DNA of 64,000 nucleotides, taken from Marisa cornuarietis. Taxonomy: Eukaryota; Mollusca; Gastropoda; Architaenioglossa; Ampullariidae. The notes below the pieces were generated by a model. That model made no database searches, was not told the DNA's origin, and saw nothing but the letters and a program-made list of their open reading frames with translations. The translations under genes and the position numbers were made by a program. Below are positions 12,407 through 24,326 of the stretch, piece by piece (the first letter of the stretch is position 1; each line of letters opens with the position of its first letter). The stretch is taken from the NCBI GenBank assembly GCA_004794655.1, contig SMMW01000619.1:3022001-3086000 (forward strand), written 5' to 3'.

Positions 12407-12995
12407 GCTTTTTGGTTGTTGTTGTTAGGTTGCGGCAAGCAATGTAGTGACAGAGTTGTTTACTCATGTAACTCAACTATGATGTTAAAATTTATGTTAA
12501 CCTGTATTTGTATAGATATTTCAGCAAACAACAAATACTTATCTATCAAAATGTTCACATGAATGCTTATTTGTTCATAGTTACCATCAATCTTCATGGT
12601 TCAGTCTGAAGTTCTCGGTAATGGAACTTTTCTTTCTCAATATTTATCTTGTTCGATTCGATGATATCTAGTTTTCTTCCTTGAGAAAAATACACTTTAC
12701 ATGAAAATTAAAAAAATTTCATTTCAAGATTGTTTTATTGCTAGTTTAACAACTTAAATCAGCATACTTGTTTAGTTTCATTCAACAACCCCCATGTTTA
12801 CGTCCCCGAGGCAACCCAGCTTGTCTCCCCTTTTTTTTTTTTTTTTTTTTGCTTCGTTGTGTAGCGTGTTCTTCCCTCGATCTTTAGTTCCTCTGTCCAC
12901 ACATGATTAATTTTTTTTCATTATTTGAGACAAGTTTTTCCGTCGTTATTGTTTTGCTGGCCTGATCTGTTACTTCATTTGAGTCAAGCGTATCC

Positions 12996-13080
12996 TGACG
13001 TCAGTGGAGCGAAACGGCGGAACACGTGGTCTTCATGCCACGTGCTCGACAGTTGACGCTCGGCGACGTAGCAACACGTG
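12996..13080. promoter_or_regulatory. CRE plus three E-box cluster
   Basis: A perfect cAMP-response palindrome TGACGTCA lies at 12996-13003, followed by three perfect CACGTG E-boxes at 13023-13028, 13039-13044 and 13075-13080. The surrounding 110 bp are visibly richer in CpG than the AT-rich neighbourhood. No first exon could be identified on either side, so the target gene is unknown. It may be a promoter or enhancer; chance is unlikely but not excluded. Confidence 0.4.
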
Positions 13081-14402
13081 GTCACTGAAGCCGCCAAGTG
13101 ACTCGCTCGCTCGTTCTCTCTGGTCTTTCGCTTTCTCCATTTAGAAGTCTTAGTTTCTTCTGCACAACTTTAATTTCTTTGAAGCCAGGAGTAAAATCAT
13201 GGAAGAAAAACAAATATGTTTCTGAATATTCATCCTAAATTTGATCTGGATCGAAAAAACGGTGTGAGCGATCACATCTCTCTCTCTCTCTCTCTCTCTC
13301 AACACACAGTCAGAGTGCATGGCACTAAGATAAGAAATAATAATTGTTACAGGTCTGCTGTGGCTCATAATCCTTTAAAACAATAAGTTGAGCTCCGTAC
13401 AGAAGAATGACGCTAATATACGAAATAGTATTAAAGATCAACAGAAGCCCATCAATTAATTTTAAATCATGTTATGGAGTGAGTTCTGTACAAAACATTA
13501 TCTAGCCCAAACCTGAAGGTATAATATCATACCATTCTCGTGATAAACCATCCATCAGAACCAAGCACAGAACTTAACGAAGCCCAAATGTTCACATTAA
13601 GATGCAGAAAGATTTCTGGCGAGTGTTGACCTCTTACCTGTTAGTGAACACGTGGGGGGGGGGGCGTTCGTGTGCGACTGTAGTGATGATTACTTCCTAC
13701 CATCAGTCAGATATTATTTACTCTGTCTTCAGTGCAGTTCCTTGGATGTAGCCTTAGTCGTCACTCGTGCAACATTTGCTATGAGTGCAGTGGAGATCTG
13801 CTTAACATCCCTCTTCTTTATATATAAAAACGCATTTTATGTCCATTAAACTAGCGATAGACGTGCAAACATTAATGCGATATAATTTCATACAGGTTCA
13901 AATAATATATCAAAGTCAAAGAAATGCGCTAATGACACCATGAATCCATCACAAAATGATGGCTACTAAATAAGGATGGGATCATCCTGGTTTAAATTTA
14001 AAGTGATGTTTAATGTCAACTGTTTTGTACAATGAAAACGACATCATGGCAGACGAGAACTTAAGATGTGATTAACATGACGAGCACATTGTAAGACAAG
14101 ACTACGCAGTATGCGTTGATTGTGCCCTTGAGAGAGAATTTTGTTACAGAAAACTAAAATACACTTAAAAAAGAAAGTGCGATGTCAAGATTTAACTACC
14201 ATCTATCATCTCGGGATTCTTGAGGTCTTCAACTCTTATATTCTCAGACAGGACTCGCTACATTTACGAGAGGCCGACACCAGGTGTACAGAGAAAGAAG
14301 TGGATGGCGCTCAGAACACTTTCTTCAAATTACTCATTTTTAATTCGGTTAAAAATACAGAACTGTTAAACCTCCCTCTAGAGGTGTACTTTATTAACGC
14401 AC

Positions 14403-14406
<4 letters not shown>

Positions 14407-14467
<61 letters not shown>
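14407..14467. repeat. TG microsatellite
   Basis: About thirty TG dinucleotides. Overlapping open frames on both strands are repeat artefacts. Confidence 0.95.
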
Positions 14468-14468
<1 letters not shown>

Positions 14469-14520
14469 TTAATATGTTATATGGGTTTCTTATATGTTCG
14501 CGCGTGCTAGTGTATCCACA

Positions 14521-14694
14521 TCTCTGGCGGTCCGGTGGGGCAACAATACTGTGAAGGTTGGCTGTCCTGGGTTCAGTTCTCGTCTCGGGCACGCTGTTCT
14601 TTCTCTGCATGTGGCATCTGTTTACAGGGCTGGCTACCTTGCCGTGATATAGCCTTAGTTGCTGGCTCGGCGTAAAACACCAATTAAAAAAAAA
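14521..14694 (+). mobile_element. tRNA-derived SINE with A-rich 3' end
   Basis: The head GGCGGTCCGGTGGGGCAACA and a B-box-like GGTTCAGTTCTCGTC lie at the proper spacing for a tRNA-derived promoter. The tail ends CTCGGCGTAAAACACCAATT followed by an A run. The tail module recurs, degraded, at 33236-33290 in intron 3 of gene C. Confidence 0.7.
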
Positions 14695-15039
14695 GAGCAG
14701 GGGTGAGGGCTCGTGTATCAATGTTGGTATCATGTCTTTTCTATAGATGCCGTCTCCCGGATATTTCCTTGCTCGTATCTTAATCTAGTTAAAGGGTAAG
14801 TGACTAAGTGTGGGAAAACTGCTCTACACGCGCATGTACAAACTTTGCTCACATCATTGGAAGTAGAGCTATGGGTGTCTGTGTTCTGACAAAGAATGTA
14901 CTGGATTCTTTTTATTTTGTTTACATGCCTACTAAACAGAGTTTCTTCAGTCTTAATCATACTCTTATTTATGTGGTTCCTTACATGTCTTTTAGTAAGT
15001 TTAGAATTTGGTGCGTGCGTGTGTATATATATATATATA

Positions 15040-15115
15040 ATTAAATCAGATTTATATAGCGCATTTTTCAGAGTCGGCTCAATGCGCTTTACAAATCCAC
15101 TTCAAAACAGATTGA
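15040..15115. repeat. Short interspersed repeat ('tatagcgca' type)
   Basis: ATTTATATAGCGCATTTTTC followed by an AATGCGCTTTACAAAT block. A related segment occurs at about 42200-42285 in intron 1 of gene D (GTATAGCGCATTATC...GGTGCTTCACAAA). It is probably a retroelement end; its coding partner is not visible. Confidence 0.45.
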
Positions 15116-15389
15116 CACAAAACATCAGGTTCAAACAAAGACCAAACATATTAGCAAACAATCACATAGAGAAATCGCAACAAACAGAACTACAAACAAG
15201 AAAAAAAAATACTGCAAGCAAGCAAGAAGACAACCTGCGTGAATGCATGTCCAAGCGGCGAAGAAGACAAACAAACACATGACTATACATAAATATATCT
15301 CATTGATTGTCGCATCCTATCACTCGTTAGAGGCGTGAGTCAAGCAGGCAGTTAATGAGGCGTCCACCTCGAAGCTGATTTACAAGACA

Positions 15390-15780
15390 CGGATTTCTTA
15401 AAGACCAACACGAGTACAATATTTTTTTTCTGATCGGGGTTCATTATAAAATAATAATTTCAAAATATCAGTTCATAATTATGCTTAACTTATAAGCCTT
15501 TAAAAATCGCCGTTTTCACCTGCCACTAGGACAGCAGAAGGAAATTACTTTCCCACACTGGAGAACTCCGCTGTGCGAAAGTAACATTTGTTACAGTGAG
15601 TCTGTCTCAGTTCAGCAAATCTGTGGATGTCTTAGAGTCAGATGTAGAAACATCGCTCAGGTTGTCGTGTTCGAGAAGCAATTTTTCCCGGAAAATGAAG
15701 CTGCTGATTTTCAAAAACAACCCTACAGATTTGAACTTAATTTAGAAGATTTAATTGAAGTTTAAAAAAATCAGTGTCCA
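15390..15780. repeat. Interspersed ~380-bp repeat, copy 1
   Basis: This block aligns with 19750-20105 in the same orientation, through shared segments such as the GATCGGG block, 'cacctg(c/t)cactaggaca', 'aacagtgag', and the final 'gattt(g/gg)aa...acagatt' block. It is non-coding and about 65-75% similar by eye. No terminal repeats were detected. Confidence 0.6.
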
Positions 15781-15789
15781 AACCAAATT

Positions 15790-16556
15790 CACTCGACAGA
15801 CTGATGAGTAAATCTTCTCCAGGTCAAAATTTGATGGGCGACAATCACTGACATTAAAGTCTACGTTGTATTATATTGTTACTATGTGGGCATATTTGAG
15901 ATGATTGTATTGTTAATAAAATATAAACACATCTCAACTGTGCATTTGTCTAAGATAAACGTCTGTAATTCTCTTTTGATAGATAGTTTCCAGCATTGCA
16001 TTTTTATTTTATGATTAAAAATAACTGCTGATAATCAATTTTAACTATTAGAAATTTAACGTTTTAAAAGTTTGCTACATATTTATGCATGTAAAAACTT
16101 ATTTTGTCCTCAATTGGCTCCGCGCAAAAGTTTCTATTTACTTAGTCGAACGTGTTTCCGTTTAAGTTCCTCATACGTTTGTCCCTCTTAATACATTTTT
16201 TTTAGCTGTTTCGAGCTCGCATATCAATGGAGTCATCACACTGTCAGTTGTAGCATTGTCCTGGATAAGGATACGATGATGATATCCGAGTGTCGAAGAG
16301 AACATTCAGCAAGAGCACATTGTGTCCTGGTCTGTTTTCTTTTACCGATGATTGCATCTTCCTTTCTTCACTTCCTGCTTTCTCGACAAATCCAGGTGTG
16401 ATATAGAGAAAAAACATTAAGATAATATTTTTCGTGCCTCTTCGTCATAAAATACCACCAGAATATGCTTTTGTGATACTATATTTCCAGCGATTTTCTC
16501 TGACCGCTCGTGTTGGCCTTTAAGGTGTAAAGATAAAACCGTAGAACGTTTGACGT
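15790..16556. other. Intergenic, nothing recognised
   Basis: AT-rich sequence with no supported exon, RNA gene or repeat relationship inside the window. Confidence 0.5.
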
Positions 16557-17418
16557 TTGCAGTTATTTTTTCGTGCACTCTGTAAATCTGCAGCTTTACC
16601 TAGTATACATCTTTCAGGTCCTTACAATACAATACCACTTTATTTATCCCCAAGGGCAATTCCAAAATCCCCCCGGAGGATCATATCCTTGTCGCGGTCG
16701 GGGGGGCTTGTGTGTATCGATGACCCTGAGAGCTATACCGGGCAGGGCCACCCAAGCCGGGCAGGTCAAAGGGTAGATGCCAGACGAAGCATGATCCCTG
16801 GTCCTCCAGGTTGGGGGTTGGGCACAGGGCTAACAACCCTGTCCCGTAAAAAACACTACTGTTACGGAAATAGCGACAAAGAAAGCTACCACTATTGTGT
16901 GCGATGGACATGGTTGTGGCTACATGAATGAGAACGGAGAGAGACTAGTGGAGCTATGCACTACGTACAACCTGGTGATTGGAGGAACATTATTCCCTCA
17001 CCGTAACGTCCACAAGCTAACATGGTGCTCACCCAATGGTAGGGACAGTAACCAGATCGACCACCTAATGATCAACGGCATCTGGAGACGTTCCCTACTC
17101 GACGTCAGGGTGAGAAGAGGAGATGTTGGGAGTGACCATCACCTTGTTGTAGCAAACATAAAAATGAAACTGCTAAGTACAGGATGCACCGACCAAATAT
17201 TTGCACTACGCAACATCATTGAACAGTGTACAGAGTGGCAGAGACAGCTCTACATTAACTTCGTGGATTTCCAGAAGGCATTTGACAGCATCCACAGAGA
17301 AAGCCTTTGGCGCATCCTAAGAGCGTACGGAATACCAATGGAAATTGTGCTGCTGATCAAAAGCTTCTATACGAACTTTTCATGCTGCGTTGGTAACAGT
17401 GATATCTGCTTTTTTTAG
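16557..17418 (+). mobile_element. RTE-like LINE with endonuclease fused to mid-RT by deletion
   Basis: From 16915 an open frame reads NENGERLVELCTTYNLVIGG, then SNQIDHLMINGIWRRSLLD and VGSDHHLVVANIKMKL. This is the C-terminal half of an exonuclease-endonuclease-phosphatase domain with its SDH motif. The frame runs on without a stop into YINFVDFQKAFDSIHRESLW, the reverse transcriptase palm motif A region. The roughly 300-residue linker normally between them is missing, so this is an in-frame internal deletion. The upstream part (16620-16860) contains the repeat TTTATTTATCCCCAAGGGCA. The frame ends near 17418, where the opposite-strand LINE begins. Confidence 0.7.
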
Positions 17419-18440
17419 CAGTTCGGCGCAGTGATGGAGGGTGCATCCGCAGATCCCATCTGGACCCGGAGCCTTGTTAACATTTACTCGCCTCAAGAGA
17501 TGTTTGACACAGAACTGGGCAATCACCAACCCATGCTCAGAGACCAGAGACTGCTTTAGTGTGGAAACATTGAGAGAGAAGTCGTGTTTCTCAAAGAAGG
17601 CATAAAAAGAATTAAGCAGGTTGGGATGATCACACTCATCAACGCCTGCAAGTGCCACTGGTTTTTTAAGAGCGTTTTCTTTGTGGTTAACCGAGGACAT
17701 GTTCTTAATACCATGCCATGCTGCCCTTAGGTCACCACTACTGATCAACTTTATCTTTGTACCTTGTCTTAGCCTCCCTAATGCCATCCCGCACCTCCCT
17801 GTTCGCTACTTTTTTGTGATGTACAGTTCCAGCATAAAATGCACGCTTCTTGTTATTTATTACAGATTTGAGTTCCTTCGTCATCCAGGGTTTATTTTTA
17901 GGAAAGATGACATTTTCCTTAGACGGTATGACTGTGTCGAAACAGAAAGTGATGTAGGAGGACACAACATCAGTCAAGTCATCTAGATTGTCAGTGGAAT
18001 TGTAGAAAACTTGCCAGTCCGTGCAATCGAAGCAGCCTTGCAGGCGGGTGATGCTCTCTTCTGTCCAGCACTTTACTGTCTTCACCACAGGTGTAAATCG
18101 TCGACTTTGTTCCGGATGGATTGAACATTGGAAAGAAGAACAGACGGTAGTGGTGGAGATTTACGTCTGTCACTGAGGTCGTATTTCCTCAGCCGACGCT
18201 GAACTCCTCCTCTCTTTCCTCTCTTTCCTCTCTTTCGATATTTTCTTCTGATGTACGACCGAGTCTTGAGGTCAGATATCAGTTGGAAAGTTGGAAGTGT
18301 CAAGGTGGAGGGTAGCCGAAGACGGGAAGAGTGCGAGAAGGTACTCACGACTGTACAACATAGTGAGGCCCGCCATCTTGTTAGCCAGTTGCACTCGAAG
18401 TCCAGGAAAATGTACAAAAACAGCACAAACAAACACACTG
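17380..18440 (-). mobile_element. CR1/L2-like LINE remnant
   Basis: Minus-strand pieces in order are: PPLPSVLLSNVQSIRNKVDD (start of the CR1/L2 endonuclease, near 18110-18170), then the region before the RT (WTEESITRLQGCFDCTDWQV, IFPKNKPWMTKELKSVINN) from 18088, then VNVNKAPGPDGICGCTLHHC near 17450. Frameshifts occur at about 17760 and 18080, and the endonuclease body is missing. It abuts the plus-strand RTE fragment at 17400, giving a head-to-head nest of two LINE families. Confidence 0.75.
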
Positions 18441-19399
18441 AATGATCTTTGCAAGTCCACTATCGTAGACGTGAACCCTAGCAACACGATGAACTTGAAA
18501 AAAAACTGAACAGTTGATATGAAAAAATAGTAATAAGAACTAAACTGCTAGCGAGCTGGGACAAGTCGCCCTCGTGGTGAGCGTCCTCGACCTTTTTCTC
18601 TTACAAACTTGCATTAGAAACGAATTATGTTCCTAAATGTCAGGATAATCGCATTCAAGAACACTGCGCAAAACATGCTCATTCGTGTCAAGTGCTCCCC
18701 GGCCCCACCCGACCTGTGAGATCCTTCAACCTTTGAATACCTGCACACACCTGCCGTTGAGAGACGCAGCAACTGTTGTTTGTTTAGTGCGCTAGTTCTT
18801 CAATTTGATGAGTGTCCTGTCCTAACAGGTTTTCTCCTTTCTTCTCTCTACACAAAGGGTGACCCGCCTTTGTTAACGTCTTTGTTTCTTCTCTCTCTCT
18901 CTCCCGCTGCTTTTGCGTGTGTGCGCGCGAAGGTGCGAGGCAACAAATTTGTATTCCGGGTCAAGGATAGTTTCAAAGATTAAAATTGAGCGGCAAACGA
19001 GTTGGCACGTTACTGGGCGGCGCGGTGTTTGTGGACTACAAAGATGAACGTTCGCTGTCTGATGCCTCGGCCAAGTAAAGCATTCTCCGCCGCCTGCATA
19101 TAGTACGTAGAAAACCAGTTTCTTTAGTGTTCTTCTATTTTTCTGTCACTGTTTGTCTCCTTATTTCTCCATTTTTTTTCTCTCTCTCTCAATTCTCCAA
19201 CCATGTTCTTCCCTCTCTTTCTCTCTCGTTCGTGTAGTGTTCACCATCCTTTATCTCCTTACGTCTCTCATAATCTGTCTCTTCGTTTTACCTAATCTAG
19301 TCTGTAATTTATTTGCCCTATTTATCTCCTGATATTTTGTATCCTCTGCTCTTTTGCAGCTACATCAACAAATAGAGGAAAACACAATTAGAAAAACAC

Positions 19400-19468
<69 letters not shown>

Positions 19469-19750
19469 GTGATGATGTCCTTTTGTAATGCGCACATATC
19501 CATTAAGAAGAATGCTCATTGCATAGCAAAACCAGAAAAAATATATAAATAAGATAAACAAATAAATAAAACACCAAGAAAGTAAACAATAAAGACAGAA
19601 GTGGTGCTAGGTTGTTTAAGTCTGTCTTAAGTAAACAAATGAGTCTTCAGTCTTTTTCGAAACGTGGTTGCTGAGGTGATGGTGGACAGTGACGATGGCA
19701 GAGCATTCCACAGTTGTAACAACTGGCAAAGTTGTAAATCGGACGGTTTT
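18441..19750. other. Intergenic, one trinucleotide repeat
   Basis: No gene is recognised. It contains a GAT trinucleotide run at 19402-19478 and CT-rich stretches near 18890 and 19180. Confidence 0.55.
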
Positions 19751-20105
19751 AGAGGCTAACCCGCGTCCAACAATTTTTCATTATGATCGGGTTAAAATAA
19801 TAATTGCCAAAATATGAGTACATAATTATGTTTAATTTTCAAGATATGTCTTCAAACATCGGCATATCACCTGTCACTAGGACACCAGAGGAAAACTACT
19901 GTCTCGCAGAAGAGCTCCTTTGTGTGTAAACATTATTTGTAACAGTGAGTGTGGCTCAGCTCAGCAAAATATCAGATGAAGAAACATCGTTCAAGTTGTT
20001 GTGTTCATGGAGCGATCATTGACCCAGAAAATGAAACGGCTGATTTGGAATACACCCTTACAGATTGGAACTTTATTTACAAGCTTCGACTGAAGTTAAA
20101 AATAG
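19750..20105. repeat. Interspersed ~380-bp repeat, copy 2
   Basis: This is the partner of 15390-15780, in the same orientation. It shares the blocks GATCGGGTTaaaataataat, 'cacctgtcactaggacacca' and 'aacagtgagtgtggctcagc'. It carries no coding potential. Confidence 0.6.
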
Positions 20106-20729
20106 TATAAAAAAATGTCCAGACAGCACAGACTCGTTAGAAAAAGAAAAAAGAGAAACCTGCATTATAGCCACCCGGTCAAGCCTACCATAGACGGACT
20201 GCAGACAGCAGACACCCAGGGCACAAAGGAAAAACGGCAGAGAACACTGCACTGTAGACACTTGGTCACACCTACCGTAGTAAACTTCCTTCAGACAGTT
20301 CACATGTATCAAGTTCTGACCAATTTTTTTCTCCATGCTATGTATTTTTGAAATTTACTTTTCAATGATGCAGTATTTAGCGAGGTATGAATCAGTTTAT
20401 CCTTTGAAAGGTTTTAGCCAATAGGTGTACATGTGTGCATATGCTGATTTTTTTCTGATGTTGACTAACCACTTTTTTTTGTTGCGTCTCAGCTGTTCAC
20501 AATCTGCAGGACTGCACTTGTTTGATGTTTTTTTTTCTCCATCTCTTATGAACACTGTTAGCTCTGAATGTGTCCTGTATGATGTTATAAAATGGATGTT
20601 ATTGTATTTAGTGTAGGTTGTGAGCCCATGGCCAGCTATGTACTCAAGGGTTGTAATGGCATAGGCTAGACTAGTCCCGAGGGGATAGTCTGTAAGGTAG
20701 CACCGGGGTGGTGTACCTGTGATGTGTTT

Positions 20730-21085
20730 GCTTAGTATGGGGGTGACCGCCAGCTATCTCCGCTCAAGCGGTATAGTGGGGTACCCAAGCGAAGCAGAAC
20801 TCGATGTTCCAGAGTTTGCTCGTCAGCAGAACCCGCGGGGTTGCTGCACAGTTTATGTAGTTATGGTCACAATGATGTGTTTGTTTAGTAGGGGGTGACC
20901 GCCGGCTATCTCCGCTCAAGCGGTATAGTGGGGCACCCAGGCACTGCGGAACGCAAAGTTCTCGCGTCAACAGAACCCGTGGGGTTGCTGCTCAATGTGT
21001 ACTGTGGAATTATGTCTTTGTATGATAGGGGGTGACGGCCGCTGTGTCCCCTCAGGTGGTATAGTCGAGCATCCCGAATGTAACT
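20730..21085. repeat. Three tandem ~140-bp repeat units
   Basis: The block beginning GGGGGTGACCGCC starts near 20738, 20891 and 21027. Each is followed by a conserved '(t)atctccgctcaagcggtata' segment (changed to gtgtcccctcaggtggtata in the third), and the first two also share GCAGAACCCG/ACAGAACCCG then GGGGTTGCTGC. Units become more diverged rightward. CCGCTCAAGCGG is a perfect palindrome. No known RNA or mobile element was recognised. Confidence 0.75.
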
Positions 21086-21729
21086 TGTATGGCTCATGTG
21101 TTAAGAGCCACAGATGTGCTATGCAGACGTGTCAGAGAATTGATTGTCTATGTTGCTGCACGAACCAGGTTGTTGAACCGTCTGAGACGAACGCAATTTG
21201 CGTTAGATATAACCGTCGATACAGTCCAGCTGCCACAGACGTCATTCACTCCTCCGCTGGTCAGCTGCTCCCGCTAGGCTCCCTCCGGCCAACTACCCTG
21301 CGTACTTGACACTAACCCGTGACAACCAGCAATAGACGGACTAATGGCGCAGACGCAAAATTTCCTGTGATTCATGAAACCTCGCGTGTGATGTTCAATA
21401 CAAGATCACAATAAGTAGCCTGCTCATACCAAGTGATAACAGAATAAGTCACATGCTAGAGTATTTGATCGACATTAGTCACCAAACTCGCCATATTGCT
21501 GGCAGGTAAAGCTTGATGAAAACAGAGAGCTGTTAGTAAGTATATTTAGTTTGTTTTTAATCAGAAGGCACATGAAATGATGAAACTTAGTTTCTCGTAC
21601 CAATAAATAATTGAAATCCATCATGTGTTTTAAAGTACTAAATGTAAAATCACCTGCAAATTCTACCTCAGGGGCCATAGCTAAGGTAGTTCAAGGCAGT
21701 AGATGAGGTGGACATCAACTGGGTCCACG

Positions 21730-24207
21730 ATGAGCATCGTCACATCTGTCTTCGTGATTTTAACACACTTTTCATCTCTCGCCTCTTCACAGGATCAAAG
21801 TATTCCAGGCAAGAGTTGTACAAATAAAATGATTTAGTTTCTTTGAAGACTTCCGACACATTTGTCACTTTCTGTGAGAACTTCCGACATAGTCGCTGTT
21901 ATTTACTTTCAAAGACTTCTCTTCTTTGCCTATCATCATGCTTCTCATGTCTGTGTCTGTAGAACTATACTTCTTTTTCTTTCTTTCTTTCTTTCATTCT
22001 TCCTTGATTTCTTTCTTTCTTTCTCGTCGAGATTTGCTGCTTTCGTAAATAAGAAACATGCATTTGTACTGTACTGTGTATTTTTTCAATGGTTTCATTT
22101 AATATTTCAGCAAGTATTAGGTTTTCAGAAAGTAATTCGGTAATTTGTCTCAATGGACAACTAAACTGGAACGTAAATTAATTTTTTTTAACGGAATGTT
22201 CATAGAAAGTGCTTAAAATTTGATGGATATGATCACAGACTGTGTAATGTGCTCTATTAGTCCTCATCTATCTTCCTCCATCACTCTTTTTTTCGCTTCT
22301 CTAGTATGATAGAAACTTTTATTCAGGAAATCCTTCCTGCCAGCTGCGGGCCACCTGTGACAAGAGCAACACATCTGTTATAGATTGTGTATTTCCTGTC
22401 AACATTTCCTTCTTTCACGTCAGCATCTATAAGGAGCCTGGTGAGCATGTCGATATTTTTTTCATCAGGATAAAGATGACGACGATGAAGATTACAGGGA
22501 AGATTTTTAAAAAGTGACGTTTGACTGGTTGATTGATTGATTTTATTGGATGCTTGTTCAAATCCAATCCAAGACTAGATTATATGAAACTTATTTCAAA
22601 CTGGTGTCTGCTGTTTCTTTGTTTTGGAATTTTCCGACAGACAAAACGATATTTTCTGCTGTCATCGCCTAACTACAGCAGAGGCTGCTTAACAAGTTTC
22701 TTGTCTTATGCTGGAGTAATTTAAAATAAAACAGTAACTCGATATATTTTTTCAAGAAAGGCTGACGGGCAACTGGTAAGTGATAATAAGGTGAAAGACA
22801 GACAGACAGACAGACACTCTGAATGATGGAGAGACATGTTGATTATATTTCTTCTTGAACCTTACAGAAATGTTGACTATGTGCGTTTATAATGTATAAT
22901 CCTTTTGGTTTACAGAAAATTCTCCTGCAATTATAATAACCTGCTCACCATGTAGGATAGCAGAAGAATTTGATAGCCTCATCATTCTCAAGTTCCCTGA
23001 GACCTCGACACAGGGCGAGACGTGGACTTTTGAAGTCAAGAGGTCACCAAATACTCTGGGGTCATACACGTGCTATGGCTTCCAGGGACCAACAAGTCTT
23101 CGTACTACACAGTGCAATATCACAAACACTTCTGGGCAATGCTCTCTTTCACTGACAGGTACATTCAAGACCATAGTTTTCTTACACATTAAAACTCAGC
23201 ACAATAAAGTCTTAACTGATGTTTCTGATGTTATTTAACGGTTTATAATTTTTAATAAGCTTTCATTTGTCGCAAAATAAGTTCATGTCCAAGACAGACA
23301 GACTCCTCAACCAATTATTCTGCCATTATATGTGTGTATAGAACTATTACAAGCGATACTAACCAAAATCAACAAAGGCTAACAAATAGGTATTTCAAGG
23401 GAACTAAGTGGGAACAGCACTAGAGTGGTTCAATTGCTCTAATATCGTTTTGTTTCCATGTCAAAATAAAAGGAAAATATTGCACATGTAATATAAACAT
23501 TGTTTACTTTTTCATTCATTTATCAGAAGAAGAGAGCAACACTCCAGACTCATCCACTGAAATGCTGCCATTAATTTCAATTCCTGTTGTCATCTTGGTT
23601 CTCATCCTTGTGCTGGTGGTGGTGTACAGGTGGGTTTTACTTGTGGTGTCAGTTCAAATAAACACTGAAGGCCGCTTCTATAAACCTACTCTATATACTG
23701 AAGTGTAGTTAAAGCTAGCAACTGAACTGTATGGCTGGACTACAGAATTGTGTTGCAAAGATAAATGATAGGAGAGAGTTTACTATGCCCAGTAACGCAT
23801 GACACATACAAGTGGAAAAGTAAACAAACTGGAAACAGATAATCATGAAATAGTTTCCAGGTTTGGAGAGCAGTACGTCTAGCACACACGTATGTTCTTT
23901 TTTTTCCACTCACTCACTCACTCACTCACACTCACTCACTCACTCCAGAGATAAATAGAAAGACAGAGAAAGAGGAACACATTTCTCCACACATGGATGT
24001 TTGTGCAGGCGAAAGCTTTTCAAAGACAAGAGACAATCACCGAAGGTGCCTGGTGACCAGAATCGTCTCCCCTCGTCCATAGAAAGCTCGCCACTGAAAA
24101 TCCAAGGTTCAGAAGAAGACCCTCGATCAGAAGGCGATGGTTTGGTTAAAACAAAGCCGTTGTCTCCAATTGAGTTGGATGATTCTAATGGTGGGACAAA
24201 ATGCTGA
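21730..24207 (+). CDS. Gene B: medium-tailed single-Ig membrane protein, five exons
   Basis: Coding exons are 21730-21808, 22327-22440, 22916-23158, 23527-23629 and 24009-24207, giving 245 residues in phases 1-1-1-2. Exon 1 is a signal peptide (MSIVTSVFVILTHFSSLASS, then QDQSIP), parallel to gene A. Its donor is CCAG|GCAAGA, a GC-AG intron. The Ig domain has SVIDCVFPVNISFFHVSIYK (exon 2) and IIITCSPCRIAEEFDSLIIL (exon 3), and ends with the F-strand NTLGSYTCYG. It has the same C-x2-C motif as gene A and several sequons (NTS, NIS, NIT). Exon 4 is the membrane span (MLPLISIPVVILVLILVLVV). The 65-residue tail is basic then Ser/Pro/Asp-rich, lacks tyrosine and ends in Cys. The intron 3 to exon 4 part was copied to 37790-38245 and is broken there. 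Confidence 0.82.
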
Positions 24208-24269
24208 ACTAATAGTGATGAATGGTAAAGACAGATGGGACTGCTTCAGTTATCACAGTCGCTGTAATG

Positions 24270-24326
<57 letters not shown>

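Larger units (their letters stand above)
10955..14406. other. Intergenic, no gene recognised
   Basis: Apart from the inverted-repeat element at 12136-12406 and the motif cluster at 12996-13080 nothing was identified. The stretch includes a TA run near 11166, a poly-T run near 12830-12850 and a CT run near 13278-13300. Short open frames show no domain, paralogy or splice support. Confidence 0.5.

Noticed and set aside
14141..14733. 137- and 140-residue open frames on opposite strands
   Set aside because: Both depend on the TG repeat at 14407-14467 and on SINE sequence; no domain or splice evidence.
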